A stretch of DNA of 64,000 nt from Aquimarina brevivitae (lineage in GTDB: Bacteria > Bacteroidota > Bacteroidia > Flavobacteriales > Flavobacteriaceae). Under the pieces are notes generated by a model that made no database searches, was not told where the DNA came from, and worked only from the letters and a program-made list of their open reading frames with translations. Shown one piece after another: positions 10,640-19,878 of the stretch. Each line of letters starts with the position of its first letter. Within the stretch, counting starts at the first letter, position 1. Location of the stretch: NCBI RefSeq assembly GCF_004216895.1, contig NZ_SGXE01000001.1:1346208-1410207 (forward strand), in the 5' to 3' direction. The position numbers and the translations under genes are program-made.

Positions 10640-11263
10640 TTATTCCTTTGTCGTACGCTTATACTTATAAGGGCCTTTAATTTTACCCCATACCTGTTTA
10701 CCAATTTTATCATAGCCTTTTACCCATACGGAAAGGGTTTCAGAAGTAAGCACCACATTGGTCATCAAATAATCAATTCCTTCAAACTCCGAACCACAAC
10801 TATAAGATTTATTTTTACCGTAATAAAGGGAATTTCCCTTTTTATTATAATAAATATCGCAACCCGTTTTATAAATCGTATTCTTAAGAGCTAAATCATT
10901 AAAAAGAGCTGGGTTTTTCCATCCATTTTTAAAGCGTTCAGGTTCGCTTAAGGCATATCTTGCAGTCTTTATACGGGCGCTGTCTATCGGTACTACATTA
11001 ATAATGCGTTGAAGAATAATCCGATTAGGTGATTCGGTTAGATAATTTTCAGAATAGAACCAGTATCCTTCTTTATCTTCCCAGATAGGAATATTTACTA
11101 AGGTTAAGTTGGCATACCCTTTTTCTTCATTAGCTTGTGCTTCAGATGAAAAGCTTCCCATATATAAGGATGTAAAAGTATTGATATTCGAATTGTCTTG
11201 CTTTTGTTTACTACAACTTAAAAACGTGTAAAAACATAACAACAATAGTATTCGTAGCGTCAT
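10640..11263 (-). CDS. CpcT/CpeT-family (DUF1001) lipoprotein
   Basis: A 207-residue protein starting MTLRILLLLCFYTFLSCSKQ: signal peptide with lipobox and Cys17. The mature part matches the CpcT/CpeT phycobilin lyase family pattern: YMGSFSSEAQA, IPIWEDKEGYWFYSE, LSEPERFKNGWKNP, GCDIYY, and a late VWVKGYDKIGKQVWGKIKGPY. In cyanobacteria this family attaches bilins to phycobiliproteins; here it is a lipoprotein in a non-phototroph, so the ligand is unknown. A longer frame to 11314 overlaps the upstream gene and would bury the signal peptide, so the internal start is preferred. Confidence 0.75.
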   Translation of the reverse strand: MTLRILLLLCFYTFLSCSKQKQDNSNINTFTSLYMGSFSSEAQANEEKGYANLTLVNIPIWEDKEGYWFYSENYLTESPNRIILQRIINVVPIDSARIKTARYALSEPERFKNGWKNPALFNDLALKNTIYKTGCDIYYNKKGNSLYYGKNKSYSCGSEFEGIDYLMTNVVLTSETLSVWVKGYDKIGKQVWGKIKGPYKYKRTTKE

Positions 11264-11297
11264 AGGCAATTTTTTATTTTGGGGATTATTTAAATAA

Positions 11298-12725
11298 TTA
11301 GGATGGGGTTGCAATATGTTTAATCATACCACCAAAGATAAAATAATGAAATGGAATCATAGTGTACCAATATAATCTTCCCCACAATCCTTTGGGTCTA
11401 AATGTGGCGGTTTGATGCAAAATGTTATCATTATCGATATAAAACTCCAGCCATGCTTCTCCCGGTACTCTCATTTCGGCAAACAGCAATAAGCGTTTAT
11501 TCTTTTCATCAGCCACTAAAACTCTCCAAAAATCTAGTGCATCACCTGAATATATTTTATTAGGATGAGTACGCCCTCTTCGCAGTCCAACACCCCCAAA
11601 AAATTTATCAATATACCCTCTGATTTTCCACATCCAGTCACCATAGTACCAGCCATTTTTTCCACCGATAGACCAAATTTTCTCTAAGGCTTGCTCTGGA
11701 TTTGTAAGTTGCATTTTTTTAGAATCATTAAGGCAGCCTCGCTTTGGAACTTGTATATATTTTTGTAGATCTTTTTTAAATCGTCCACTAACCATAGAAT
11801 CTTTCCAGCTGGATACTACCTGATTTTGTTCAATTTTAATAAAAGCAAGCTCTAGTGCTCTAGTATAGGTCATAGGTTGTATATCAAGCATTTGCTGTAA
11901 TCTTTGATCTTTTGCAATTACAGGAACTCGCATGCTGTCTACGAGATTTAGTGCTAATTTATATGAGGTGGAGGTTACGAAATATAACCAGTAAGAAGAT
12001 AATTTAGGAGTCATTACCGGTACAGTAAAAATATAAATACGAAGTTCCCTCACTTTTGCATAAATCTCTAACATGTCCTTATACGTAAGTATATCTGGTC
12101 CGCTAATGTCAAAAGATTCATTGTAACATTTTTCGTTTCCTAAAACGCCTGTTAAAAAAGCAAGAACATCTCTAATAGCTATAGGTTGTGTTTTGGTGGT
12201 TACCCATTTTGGAGCAATCATTAAAGGCAGTTTTTCACATAAATCTCGTATGATTTCAAAAGAAGAACTACCAGAACCCACTATGATACCGGCACGCAAA
12301 ACAGTTAACTGATATTCAGCATCATATAAAATTTCTTCTACATTTTTTCTGGACCATAAATGTTTAGATAAGTTTTCTTCATTGACAATACCACTGAGGT
12401 AAATGACCTGTTTTATGGAAGCATAGGTAGCATAACTATTAAAATTTATAGCTGAGCGCTCTTCTTTTTTGTCAAAATCCGTAGTAGAAGAACTCATTGA
12501 ATGAATAAGGTAATAAGCCGCGTCGATATCTTTAGGAAACTTAGAAAAATCAGGTTCTTCTAAAAAATCGATTTCAATGATTTCAATCTTACTTTTTAAA
12601 TCATCATCGATAGACAACCTTCTTTGGTCTCTAACACAGCAAACAACATCGTGATTAGCTGCTACCAAAAGCGGGAGAAGTCTCATCCCTATGTAGCCAT
12701 TGGCACCAGTTAGTAAAACTTTCAT
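11298..12725 (-). CDS. SDR-family NAD(P)-binding protein with DUF2867 domain
   Basis: The 475-residue product has an N-terminal Rossmann fold (MKVLLTGANGYIGMRLLPLL, GxxGxxG) resembling atypical short-chain dehydrogenases/NmrA-like proteins, with LRAGIIVGSGSSSFEIIRDL and TKTQPIAIRDVLAFL typical of YbjT-like proteins. Residues about 325-475 match DUF2867 (WSIGGKNGWYYGDWMWKIRG, VGLRRGRTHP). The family is thought to act on quinone/lipid-type substrates or as an NAD(P) sensor; no substrate can be assigned. It lies 34 bases upstream of the CpcT-like gene and 11 bases after the next upstream gene, so the three form an operon. Confidence 0.8.
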   Translation of the reverse strand: MKVLLTGANGYIGMRLLPLLVAANHDVVCCVRDQRRLSIDDDLKSKIEIIEIDFLEEPDFSKFPKDIDAAYYLIHSMSSSTTDFDKKEERSAINFNSYATYASIKQVIYLSGIVNEENLSKHLWSRKNVEEILYDAEYQLTVLRAGIIVGSGSSSFEIIRDLCEKLPLMIAPKWVTTKTQPIAIRDVLAFLTGVLGNEKCYNESFDISGPDILTYKDMLEIYAKVRELRIYIFTVPVMTPKLSSYWLYFVTSTSYKLALNLVDSMRVPVIAKDQRLQQMLDIQPMTYTRALELAFIKIEQNQVVSSWKDSMVSGRFKKDLQKYIQVPKRGCLNDSKKMQLTNPEQALEKIWSIGGKNGWYYGDWMWKIRGYIDKFFGGVGLRRGRTHPNKIYSGDALDFWRVLVADEKNKRLLLFAEMRVPGEAWLEFYIDNDNILHQTATFRPKGLWGRLYWYTMIPFHYFIFGGMIKHIATPS

Positions 12726-12736
12726 AGCAATAATTT

Positions 12737-13171
12737 TTAATATAAATCGTCAATAGTCTTGGGATGGCTATCTGCCTTTAATGCGATCAATTTTTTAAAG
12801 TAGTTATGGATATTCATAGCCTCCTTAGGGGCTTTGATCTTAATAAAATGATGATCCATATAGATTGAATATTCTTCAGCTCTTCCTTTATAAACTTTGA
12901 GTTTATAGAAAGGAATGACCAGGTGGTAAGACTGAAGTTGCACTTGAAAATTAAGCAAAATCCCCTTTGGTCTTAGTGTTATGGTACACGTTTTTGTATG
13001 GGTATCTAAAACTAGGAGATTTCTAATTTGCAGACTACTATCGGTTATGGTTATTTTTGGAGAGATAGCACCTGAAATCTTTAAGCGATCCTGTAAGGTG
13101 AATGGTTTCCCTAACAGCGTAGTAACGCTTTCCTTTAGGTCTGGATCATTATGCAGATTATTGACGAGCAT
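12737..13171 (-). CDS. Conserved hypothetical protein, paralogue of the gene at 57652
   Basis: A 144-residue protein of unknown function. It has no signal peptide or membrane span. Residues share a clear pattern with the 144-residue protein at 57652-58086: LRPKGILLN versus LRPRGIVIR, then VIPFYKLKVY versus AIPFYQLYIY, then HFIKIKA versus KFLEKNS, and closing HPKTIDDLY versus HPHIDAIDL. The frame can be opened four codons earlier at a TTG, but ATG 13171 gives the same length as the paralogue. It heads the SDR/CpcT-like operon and is divergent from argS. Confidence 0.65.
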   Translation of the reverse strand: MLVNNLHNDPDLKESVTTLLGKPFTLQDRLKISGAISPKITITDSSLQIRNLLVLDTHTKTCTITLRPKGILLNFQVQLQSYHLVIPFYKLKVYKGRAEEYSIYMDHHFIKIKAPKEAMNIHNYFKKLIALKADSHPKTIDDLY

Positions 13172-13230
13172 TTTTCTTAACAAGATAGGGAATTACTGCC
13201 ATATGGGATGTATAAGTATGTAATTTGCGC

Positions 13231-13238
13231 TATCTTTG
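13231..13238 (+). promoter_or_regulatory. argS -7 promoter box
   Basis: TATCTTTG, an exact TAnnTTTG match followed by CACC, sits 59 bases before the argS ATG at 13298. It falls inside the longer possible reading frame that begins at 13208, which argues that translation starts at 13298. Confidence 0.6.
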
Positions 13239-13297
13239 CACCTTGTTTTAACAATGCTTTAAAGAAATTTAAACACAATACTATAACTAATTATAAA

Positions 13298-15187
13298 ATG
13301 TTACTACATCAAGAAATAGAAGCAACGGTGAAAGAAGCGGTAAATACAATTTTTAGCGCTAATTTGGAATCTGTAGAGCTCCAGGCTACCAGAAAGGAGT
13401 TCGAAGGTGATGTTACTGTGGTAGTTTTTCCTATGCTAAGAGTTGTTAAAGGAAATCCGGTTGCTATTGGAGAACAGCTTGGTGCATATCTTGTAGAACA
13501 TTTAAAAACGATTACAAGCTATAATGTTGTTAAAGGATTTTTGAATTTAGTGGTTTCAGAAAGCTATTACCTTAACTTTTTTAAGGGTATAAAAGATGAC
13601 AATACGTACGGTCACCTGGGTCCACAAAAAGATTCCAATGCTGTTATGGTGGAGTATTCTTCGCCTAATACAAACAAACCGTTACATCTGGGTCATATTA
13701 GAAATAACTTATTAGGCTATTCCGTTGCTGAAATCATAAAAGCAAGTGGTAAGAAAGTCTATAAAACTCAAATCATTAATGATAGAGGGATCCATATTTG
13801 TAAGAGTATGGTGGCTTATCAAAAGTTTGGAAAAGGAGAAACTCCGGAATCTTCAAAGATTAAAGGAGATCATCTTGTAGGTAGTTATTATGTAAAGTTT
13901 GAAAATGAGCTAAGAAAAGAAGCTAAACCTATTTTTGAAGAATATCTCAATGATGATTTTTCTAATTATCCAACTACTTCAGCTTATAAAATAAAGGCGA
14001 TTAATCAAATTTTATCAACCTTAACTGATGAAGAAAAAATTAGTGAGGAAAAAGATAAAATAATGGAGATTGCGAGAAATAGAACACCTATTATGGGTGA
14101 AGCTCAAGAAATGCTAAGAAAGTGGGAGGCAGGCGATCCTGATGTGGTTCAATTGTGGAAAACAATGAACGGATGGGTGTATGAAGGTTTTGAGCAAACG
14201 TATAAAGCACTAGGTGTAGACTTTGATTGTTATTATTATGAAAGTGATACCTATTTATTAGGAAAAGATAATATCAAAGATGGCTTGGAGAGTGGTGTTT
14301 TTTATAAAAAAGAAGATGGATCGGTATGGTGTGATTTAACTGATGAAGGACTGGATGAAAAACTAGTATTGCGTAGCGATGGAACTGCAGTTTATATGAC
14401 GCAGGATATAGGTACAGCGATACAGCGTGTAAAAGACTATCCAGATATCGGGGGAATGATTTATACCGTTGGTAACGAACAGGACTACCATTTCAAGGTG
14501 TTATTTCTTATTCTTAAAAAACTGGGTTATGATTGGGCCGAGCATTTATATCACCTCAGTTATGGTATGGTTGATTTACCAAGCGGTAAAATGAAAAGTA
14601 GAGAAGGAACGGTAGTTGATGCCGATGATCTGATCGCTGAGATGGCTAAAACTGCAGAAGAAATTTCTAAAGACTTAGGTAAATTAGAAGGATACACAGA
14701 GGCACAAAAAAAATCAGTATACAACATTATTGGTTTAGGAGCGCTTAAATATTATATCTTAAAAGTAGATCCTAAAAAGCGAATACTGTTTGATCCTGAA
14801 GAATCTGTTGATTTTCAAGGAAACACCGGACCTTTTATTCAGTATACCTATGCAAGAATTCAGGCGATATTAAGAAAGGCAGATTTCGACTGGTCAAAAA
14901 ATACACCAGCAATCACATTGCATGAAAAGGAAAGAGAGCTTATTAAACTATTGGAGACCTATCCTGAAATTATTCAAAATGCAGCAGCTGAATTAAGTCC
15001 AGCTATTATAGCAAATTACACCTATGACTTAGTGAAAAGCTATAACTCATTTTTTCAAAACGTTTCGATTTTTGGAGCGGATACAGCAGCAGAAAAATTG
15101 TTTAGAGTACAGCTTTCGGCAAAAGTGGGTAACGTACTTAAATCCGCATTTGCACTTCTTGGTATAGAGGTGCCAGAACGAATGTAG
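13298..15187 (+). CDS. argS: Arginyl-tRNA synthetase
   Basis: ArgRS charges tRNA-Arg with arginine. The 629-residue product is a class I synthetase with the N-terminal additional domain (residues 1-110), the HIGH motif as HLGH (residues 130-133, NKPLHLGHIRNN), the KMSK-like GKMKSREGT (about 430-438) and a C-terminal DALR anticodon-binding domain. The upstream 30 codons from 13208 lack homology to known ArgRS starts and contain the promoter box, so 13298 is chosen. It is somewhat longer than the roughly 590 residues usual in relatives. Confidence 0.95.
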   Translation: MLLHQEIEATVKEAVNTIFSANLESVELQATRKEFEGDVTVVVFPMLRVVKGNPVAIGEQLGAYLVEHLKTITSYNVVKGFLNLVVSESYYLNFFKGIKDDNTYGHLGPQKDSNAVMVEYSSPNTNKPLHLGHIRNNLLGYSVAEIIKASGKKVYKTQIINDRGIHICKSMVAYQKFGKGETPESSKIKGDHLVGSYYVKFENELRKEAKPIFEEYLNDDFSNYPTTSAYKIKAINQILSTLTDEEKISEEKDKIMEIARNRTPIMGEAQEMLRKWEAGDPDVVQLWKTMNGWVYEGFEQTYKALGVDFDCYYYESDTYLLGKDNIKDGLESGVFYKKEDGSVWCDLTDEGLDEKLVLRSDGTAVYMTQDIGTAIQRVKDYPDIGGMIYTVGNEQDYHFKVLFLILKKLGYDWAEHLYHLSYGMVDLPSGKMKSREGTVVDADDLIAEMAKTAEEISKDLGKLEGYTEAQKKSVYNIIGLGALKYYILKVDPKKRILFDPEESVDFQGNTGPFIQYTYARIQAILRKADFDWSKNTPAITLHEKERELIKLLETYPEIIQNAAAELSPAIIANYTYDLVKSYNSFFQNVSIFGADTAAEKLFRVQLSAKVGNVLKSAFALLGIEVPERM

Positions 15188-15321
15188 AAGGGTTGTGGAG
15201 CTAAAGAATATATTTTCAGTTATTTAGACTGAATAAATTTTACATTTTATTATTTCTTTTTTAAAGGAATTTTAACTTTTCAGTTGTTTTTATACTATAG
15301 GGATTAGCTAAAATTTTAAGT

Positions 15322-15795
15322 ATGAAATGTAAAATTACTCAAGCACAAGACACAGATCTTCCATTAATGCAGCGCTTTTTTTATGAAACGGTAACTAATT
15401 TTGGTAGCGCGGTTTTCACACCAGCAGAAATTAAAATGTATTCAAGATTAGCTACAAATCGTTTGTATTGGTTAGATCGGTTTAAGCATAGTCATATCTA
15501 TAATGCCAAATTAAATGGAGAAGTCGTAGGCAGTGTATGTATGGATAGCGAAGGTCATTTAGACTTTATTTTTGTTCATCCAAGATATCAGGGACAAGGT
15601 ATTGCCAAGGAATTATATGATACCATCGAACAAGTTTCTATCGAAAACGAATTGGATGTACTTACTACAGAAATCAATTCATTTACAAAATCATTTTTCG
15701 AGAAAAATGGCTTCGTAATCAATAAAAATGCTGTAAAGGAAGTAGGGGGAGGAGAAATAATTGAGCTTACAGGTGTTAAGCATCTTAAAAGGTAA
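15322..15795 (+). CDS. GNAT-family N-acetyltransferase
   Basis: A 157-residue acyl-CoA-dependent acetyltransferase. The acetyl-CoA pyrophosphate-binding loop is visible as FVHPRYQGQGIAKELYDTIE (about residues 90-109), followed by the EINSFTKSFFEKNGF segment typical of GNAT motif B. Substrate unknown. Its 3' end overlaps the 3' end of the convergent TonB receptor gene by 11 bases (15785-15795). Confidence 0.85.
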   Translation: MKCKITQAQDTDLPLMQRFFYETVTNFGSAVFTPAEIKMYSRLATNRLYWLDRFKHSHIYNAKLNGEVVGSVCMDSEGHLDFIFVHPRYQGQGIAKELYDTIEQVSIENELDVLTTEINSFTKSFFEKNGFVINKNAVKEVGGGEIIELTGVKHLKR

Positions 15796-18313
15796 TTCTA
15801 AAAATTGCATTCGCCGTAAATTCTAAGCCTGATTCTTCACTAAGTAATACTGATGGATTATTGGTATCTGTAGCGTTATCAATGGTATAGAAGCTATTAA
15901 TCACATTACTATAATTCGTAATATTCCAAAATGAAATTCCTGCCTTAGCTCTGATTTTTCTAGAGAGCTTGAAATTATAAAGCGCAGAACCGTCAACCCT
16001 AAGGTAATCCTGCAAATTGTCTTCATTTGGTGATAAATAATTAATTTCTTCGTCAACAATTGGGTTATTGCTATCAATTGCCGTTGTTGGTCTTCCACTA
16101 TGCCAACTAATCCCAGCAGAGTACTGTAGTTTTTTATTGAAATAGGTTAAGGCCAATCGTGCATTATGTGTTATGTCTATAGAATTAGGAAATTTTTCAT
16201 CGGATAAGTTATTGAACTCGTAGGTATTGTTACTAGTAGAGTAGGTGAGCCATATATTGAGGTTTTTGAATCGTTTGTTGATCAGTAAATCAATACCAGT
16301 TATGGTGTAACTACCGTGATCATTGCTATTTTCAAACTGATTTTGAAAACCTTGACTTTTACTTAGAATCCCATCGACTTTCTTATAATAAGCTTCTCCG
16401 CTTAGTATCCAGTTACCAGGGCTATACGTTAGACCGCTAGATAGTTGCTGACTTTTTAATACCGGAACATCCTTACCGTTTGATAAAACCCATTTTCTAT
16501 TTTCAACCCCCAAAAAATCATTTTGAAAATCTACAATTTGAGAGGTAATTTGACTTTTAAGTTCTCCTGCCAGTGTAAAAGATAACCTATTTGCTATTTT
16601 TTGGTTTAAGCTAAGCCGAGGCTCAGTATAAAACGTACTAAATTTATTATGCTTCGTTAATCGTGTTCCTGCGGTAAGCGCTGTTTTTTGATTAGGTGAC
16701 AAATACGCTAATTCAGTATAAAAACTATGTGATCTAATTACTTCTTTAGAAAAATCTCTAAAAATAGGATTATTCAAATCTCTAAGATGCGAAATGCCCG
16801 TTTCATTAAATTGATAGCCGTAGGATAGGTTTACTTTTGGATTAAGTTTAGTTTGCGCTTGTAGTTTTGTGCCACTTTCTAAAATTTCATTTTGTTGAAA
16901 AAGCCTTTGGTCGTTAAGAATGTCAGAATTGGTAGCCTCTAATACATAGTTACTGCCATATACCATAAAAGAAGTATGCGTTTTAGGGGTCCAATTTTTT
17001 ATATAGGTAACTCCACCAGCTAAGTTTTGTTGTTTCAGTCCACTTTCTTTAACTTCTTTCCTATTATTTACAATTGCATTTTCTAGAAATACTAAATCAT
17101 TTTGAATGCTTAAAAAGTTAAATTTTAATAGATCATCTTCTGTGATCTGATACAAATAACGGGTGCTTATGTCATAAAAGGTAAAGGTGTCGTCACTGGT
17201 AAAAACTGTATCATCAGCGCCAACCAACTCACTATTTTGAAAAGATTTGTTGAAATAGCTGCTGTAAGTTGGGGTTTCTATGAATTCGTTTATTGATGTT
17301 CTGGCAGTGATTTGTATCGATGATTTTGAGTTTATAGGGGTGTCGACATAACTATCCATACTTAGCATATTTATACCAACACTTACTTCCGTACTATCCT
17401 TTAGGCTATTTTCCGTTTCCATAACAATAACCCCAGATACACCATCGCCATATTTTGCTTTGGATCCATTTTGGTAGAGTCTGATATCTTTTGTTAAATA
17501 CGGATTAAACGCAGATATTAGTCCAAAAAAATGGCTGGTTTGATACATCTTAATACCGTCCCATAAAATTAGATTTTGGTCCTGTGTACCACCTCTGATA
17601 TTTAGATCAGAAATAGTTTCATTTGCGCTCATAACACCCGGTATAGCTTGTAGTGTTTGTAAGAGGTCAGGTTCTATTTGCCCAGGAACAATGGTAAAAT
17701 CTTTATAATTAACAGACACCGATCCGTCATAATTTTTGGATAAGCCTTTGGTTAAATAATTTGTAATTAGTATTGGAGATAGAAATTCTATATTTTTTGA
17801 CAAATACTGAACAGTGCAAACGGGATTTAAAAATTTCTTTACAGCTACCGATTTTTGGTTGAATCCAATGGTTTCAATTTGTAAAGATGCATCCCAAGTA
17901 TTTGTTGTCAAAAAAAATGTTCCAGTGCTATCGGTGTAAACAATAGTATTTTGGAGTTGTATCTTTACATTGGCAAGAGGTTTTTGATCTTCAGCAGATA
18001 AAACCCTTCCACAGATTTGTTTTGGCACCGTTGATAAACTGATAGCGTAATCATTTTTTGAAAGTGAGGTGAAGGTGAGCGGTGTATTTCGTTCTAATAA
18101 CGAAATATAATCTTCTAAGGAGGTTGGCTTTTTTAAAAAAGAAATGGTTAAATTTTTTACATCATTATCCAAATAGGAAAAAGTACAACCGTATTGCTGT
18201 TCTAATTTTTTTAAAAGCTCAGCTACCTCTTTAAACTCTTTGTTCAAAGATTGACAAACTACAATCTGCAATGATATTAAAAATAGTAAAGTTAGTACAG
18301 ATTTTAAGGTCAC
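15785..18313 (-). CDS. TonB-dependent outer-membrane receptor with N-terminal STN signalling domain
   Basis: An 842-residue outer-membrane transducer. In order: signal peptide (to about residue 20), STN domain (LLKKLEQQYGCTFSYLDNDV...NLTISF), a carboxypeptidase-regulatory-like beta domain (GRVLSAEDQKPLANVKI, about 98-175), plug domain (LLQTLQAIPGVMSANETISD, LNIRGGTQDQNLILWDGI) and a beta-barrel ending in aromatic NAIFRITF. The STN domain signals to the FecR encoded just upstream. The start is GTG, overlapping the fecR stop (GTGA). No SusD-type partner is adjacent, so it is more like a FecA-type siderophore/metal-complex receptor than a glycan-uptake SusC. Confidence 0.9.
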   Translation of the reverse strand: MTLKSVLTLLFLISLQIVVCQSLNKEFKEVAELLKKLEQQYGCTFSYLDNDVKNLTISFLKKPTSLEDYISLLERNTPLTFTSLSKNDYAISLSTVPKQICGRVLSAEDQKPLANVKIQLQNTIVYTDSTGTFFLTTNTWDASLQIETIGFNQKSVAVKKFLNPVCTVQYLSKNIEFLSPILITNYLTKGLSKNYDGSVSVNYKDFTIVPGQIEPDLLQTLQAIPGVMSANETISDLNIRGGTQDQNLILWDGIKMYQTSHFFGLISAFNPYLTKDIRLYQNGSKAKYGDGVSGVIVMETENSLKDSTEVSVGINMLSMDSYVDTPINSKSSIQITARTSINEFIETPTYSSYFNKSFQNSELVGADDTVFTSDDTFTFYDISTRYLYQITEDDLLKFNFLSIQNDLVFLENAIVNNRKEVKESGLKQQNLAGGVTYIKNWTPKTHTSFMVYGSNYVLEATNSDILNDQRLFQQNEILESGTKLQAQTKLNPKVNLSYGYQFNETGISHLRDLNNPIFRDFSKEVIRSHSFYTELAYLSPNQKTALTAGTRLTKHNKFSTFYTEPRLSLNQKIANRLSFTLAGELKSQITSQIVDFQNDFLGVENRKWVLSNGKDVPVLKSQQLSSGLTYSPGNWILSGEAYYKKVDGILSKSQGFQNQFENSNDHGSYTITGIDLLINKRFKNLNIWLTYSTSNNTYEFNNLSDEKFPNSIDITHNARLALTYFNKKLQYSAGISWHSGRPTTAIDSNNPIVDEEINYLSPNEDNLQDYLRVDGSALYNFKLSRKIRAKAGISFWNITNYSNVINSFYTIDNATDTNNPSVLLSEESGLEFTANAIFRITF

Positions 18314-19212
18314 TCTTTATAAAAGGTTACTTCGTTACCATTTACTTTGCATTTTAATTTAAGGGGTATTGCAATAGAGGATAACGCGGATTTTAAATCT
18401 GAATGTACAAAATTACCAGTAAAAAGTATATTTTGATCGATATTTCTTAGATTAACTTTAACACCATATTGCCATTCTAATTCCTCAATTACATCTCTTA
18501 TGGGTCTACTATAAAATAGGCTTCTATTATCAAACCAAGATGGCATATCGTAGGTTACTATTTTCTTTTCTAAGTCTTGTCCTCTGTATTCGATAGCCTC
18601 ATTTTGTCTTAAATACAAAATTTCATCACCTGCGGATACACTAACCACTCCTTGATAACAAACCACTTCGAGATAGTTCGCTCTACTTTTTACGTTAAAG
18701 CGTGTTCCTATTACACTAACTGTACCCATATCGGTTTCAATATCAAATTTATTACCTCGTTCAACTTTGAAATGTGCTTCACCATCTAAATAAACTTTAC
18801 GCTGACTACTCCAGTTTTCTTTATCATATCTAATAGAAGTAAGGGCATTTAGTTTGACCTCGGATTGATCAGGTAAAGTGATGTCCTTAGTCTCTGTTGC
18901 TAAAGTTTTTACTTCATAATCATTTGATGTAGGCAGGGCAAAATAAACACCTATAGCAATTACTACTACTGCAGCTATTTTAAGTATAATGGAAAGTGAA
19001 TTGTTTTTTGAAGACTTCATTTTGTTAGTTAATTGACTTTTTAAGTTTTCAAATTCATTTATAGTATTATATGGGGGAGCTTTAAAATGATGTGCTTTTT
19101 CAGTAATGGTTTTTAATGAAGAAAAACCTTCCATATCACGAAGCTTGGCGAGTTCAGTCTCGCTCAAGCTTTCGTGATTTAACCATTTGATTATAATATC
19201 TTTCTCTTTCAT
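18310..19212 (-). CDS. FecR-family anti-sigma factor
   Basis: A 300-residue inner-membrane anti-sigma/transducer. An N-terminal cytoplasmic part (1-70) precedes one transmembrane helix (about 74-92) and a periplasmic FecR domain (ITLPDQSEVKLNALTSIRYD, WSSQRKVYLDGEAHFKVERG), ending with a DUF4974/STN-like segment (VIEELEWQYGVKVNLRNIDQ). It lies between the ECF sigma gene and the receptor, with a 4-base GTGA overlap to the latter, so the three form a cell-surface signalling unit. Confidence 0.92.
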   Translation of the reverse strand: MKEKDIIIKWLNHESLSETELAKLRDMEGFSSLKTITEKAHHFKAPPYNTINEFENLKSQLTNKMKSSKNNSLSIILKIAAVVVIAIGVYFALPTSNDYEVKTLATETKDITLPDQSEVKLNALTSIRYDKENWSSQRKVYLDGEAHFKVERGNKFDIETDMGTVSVIGTRFNVKSRANYLEVVCYQGVVSVSAGDEILYLRQNEAIEYRGQDLEKKIVTYDMPSWFDNRSLFYSRPIRDVIEELEWQYGVKVNLRNIDQNILFTGNFVHSDLKSALSSIAIPLKLKCKVNGNEVTFYKE

Positions 19213-19275
19213 AGCAATTTTTCTAATAATAGAACAATTGGATTATTAAAATTCCTACCTGTACGTTTGACTTTT

Positions 19276-19794
19276 TTAAGGTATTCCGTCAATTTCTTTG
19301 CGTAGGTTGTGTAACGCATTATATATTCTCTTTTCTACAGCTTTTCTTGAAATACCTAAAAGATCTGCTATTTCTTGATGTTTTTTTCCTTCTATTCTGT
19401 TCATTAAAAATGCAACTCGCTGGGCTTCGCTAAGCTTAGCCAGAGCATTTTGGTATTTTTCTAAATATTCCTTTTCCTCAAGTAAAAATTGTGGATTTTC
19501 TTTGGTGTCCTTTGCAGGTTCAATTTTATTATATTTAAGTTTTACCTTTTGGTGTTTAATGTCGTTTAGTGTTAGGTTATTGGCGATTGTAAATAAGAAA
19601 CTTTTGGCCTTAGCGCTGGTAACTTTTGCGCAGTTTTCCCACAGCTTTAAAAATGCTTCCTGTACTTTGTCTGAAGGACCAAAATGTGCGCCGTATTTAT
19701 AGTAAATAAAATCGTGTAAGTCTTGAGCATAGGTACTAAATACCGAAGCAAAAACTTCTTCCTCACAAACATCTTTATGCAAATCTTTAAGCAT
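19276..19794 (-). CDS. ECF-type RNA polymerase sigma factor (FecI-like)
   Basis: A 172-residue sigma-70-family factor. Region 2 is visible as KVQEAFLKLWENCAKVTSAK...KSFLFTIANN, and region 4 as LSEAQRVAFLMNRIEGKKHQ followed by the helix-turn-helix EIADLLGISRKAVEKRIYNA. The frame could extend to 19851, but that extension is hydrophobic and unlike family starts, so ATG 19794 is used. With FecR and the receptor it should switch on the receptor operon in response to ligand binding. Confidence 0.9.
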   Translation of the reverse strand: MLKDLHKDVCEEEVFASVFSTYAQDLHDFIYYKYGAHFGPSDKVQEAFLKLWENCAKVTSAKAKSFLFTIANNLTLNDIKHQKVKLKYNKIEPAKDTKENPQFLLEEKEYLEKYQNALAKLSEAQRVAFLMNRIEGKKHQEIADLLGISRKAVEKRIYNALHNLRKEIDGIP

Positions 19795-19878
19795 TTTAGT
19801 ATTTTTAGGTAAAAATAAAAAACTATTGCAAAGTAGGAATTTTAATCTCAAAGTTGTTCTATCTAAAAATAAAAAGCT

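Noticed and set aside
13208..13297. In-frame N-terminal extension of argS by 30 codons
   Set aside because: The extension contains the -7 promoter box (13231-13238) and does not resemble ArgRS starts; ATG 13298 gives a normal start.
15785..18313. SusC-type polysaccharide utilisation locus
   Set aside because: There is an STN domain and FecI/FecR but no SusD, glycoside hydrolase or sulfatase nearby, so a FecA-like receptor is the safer call.
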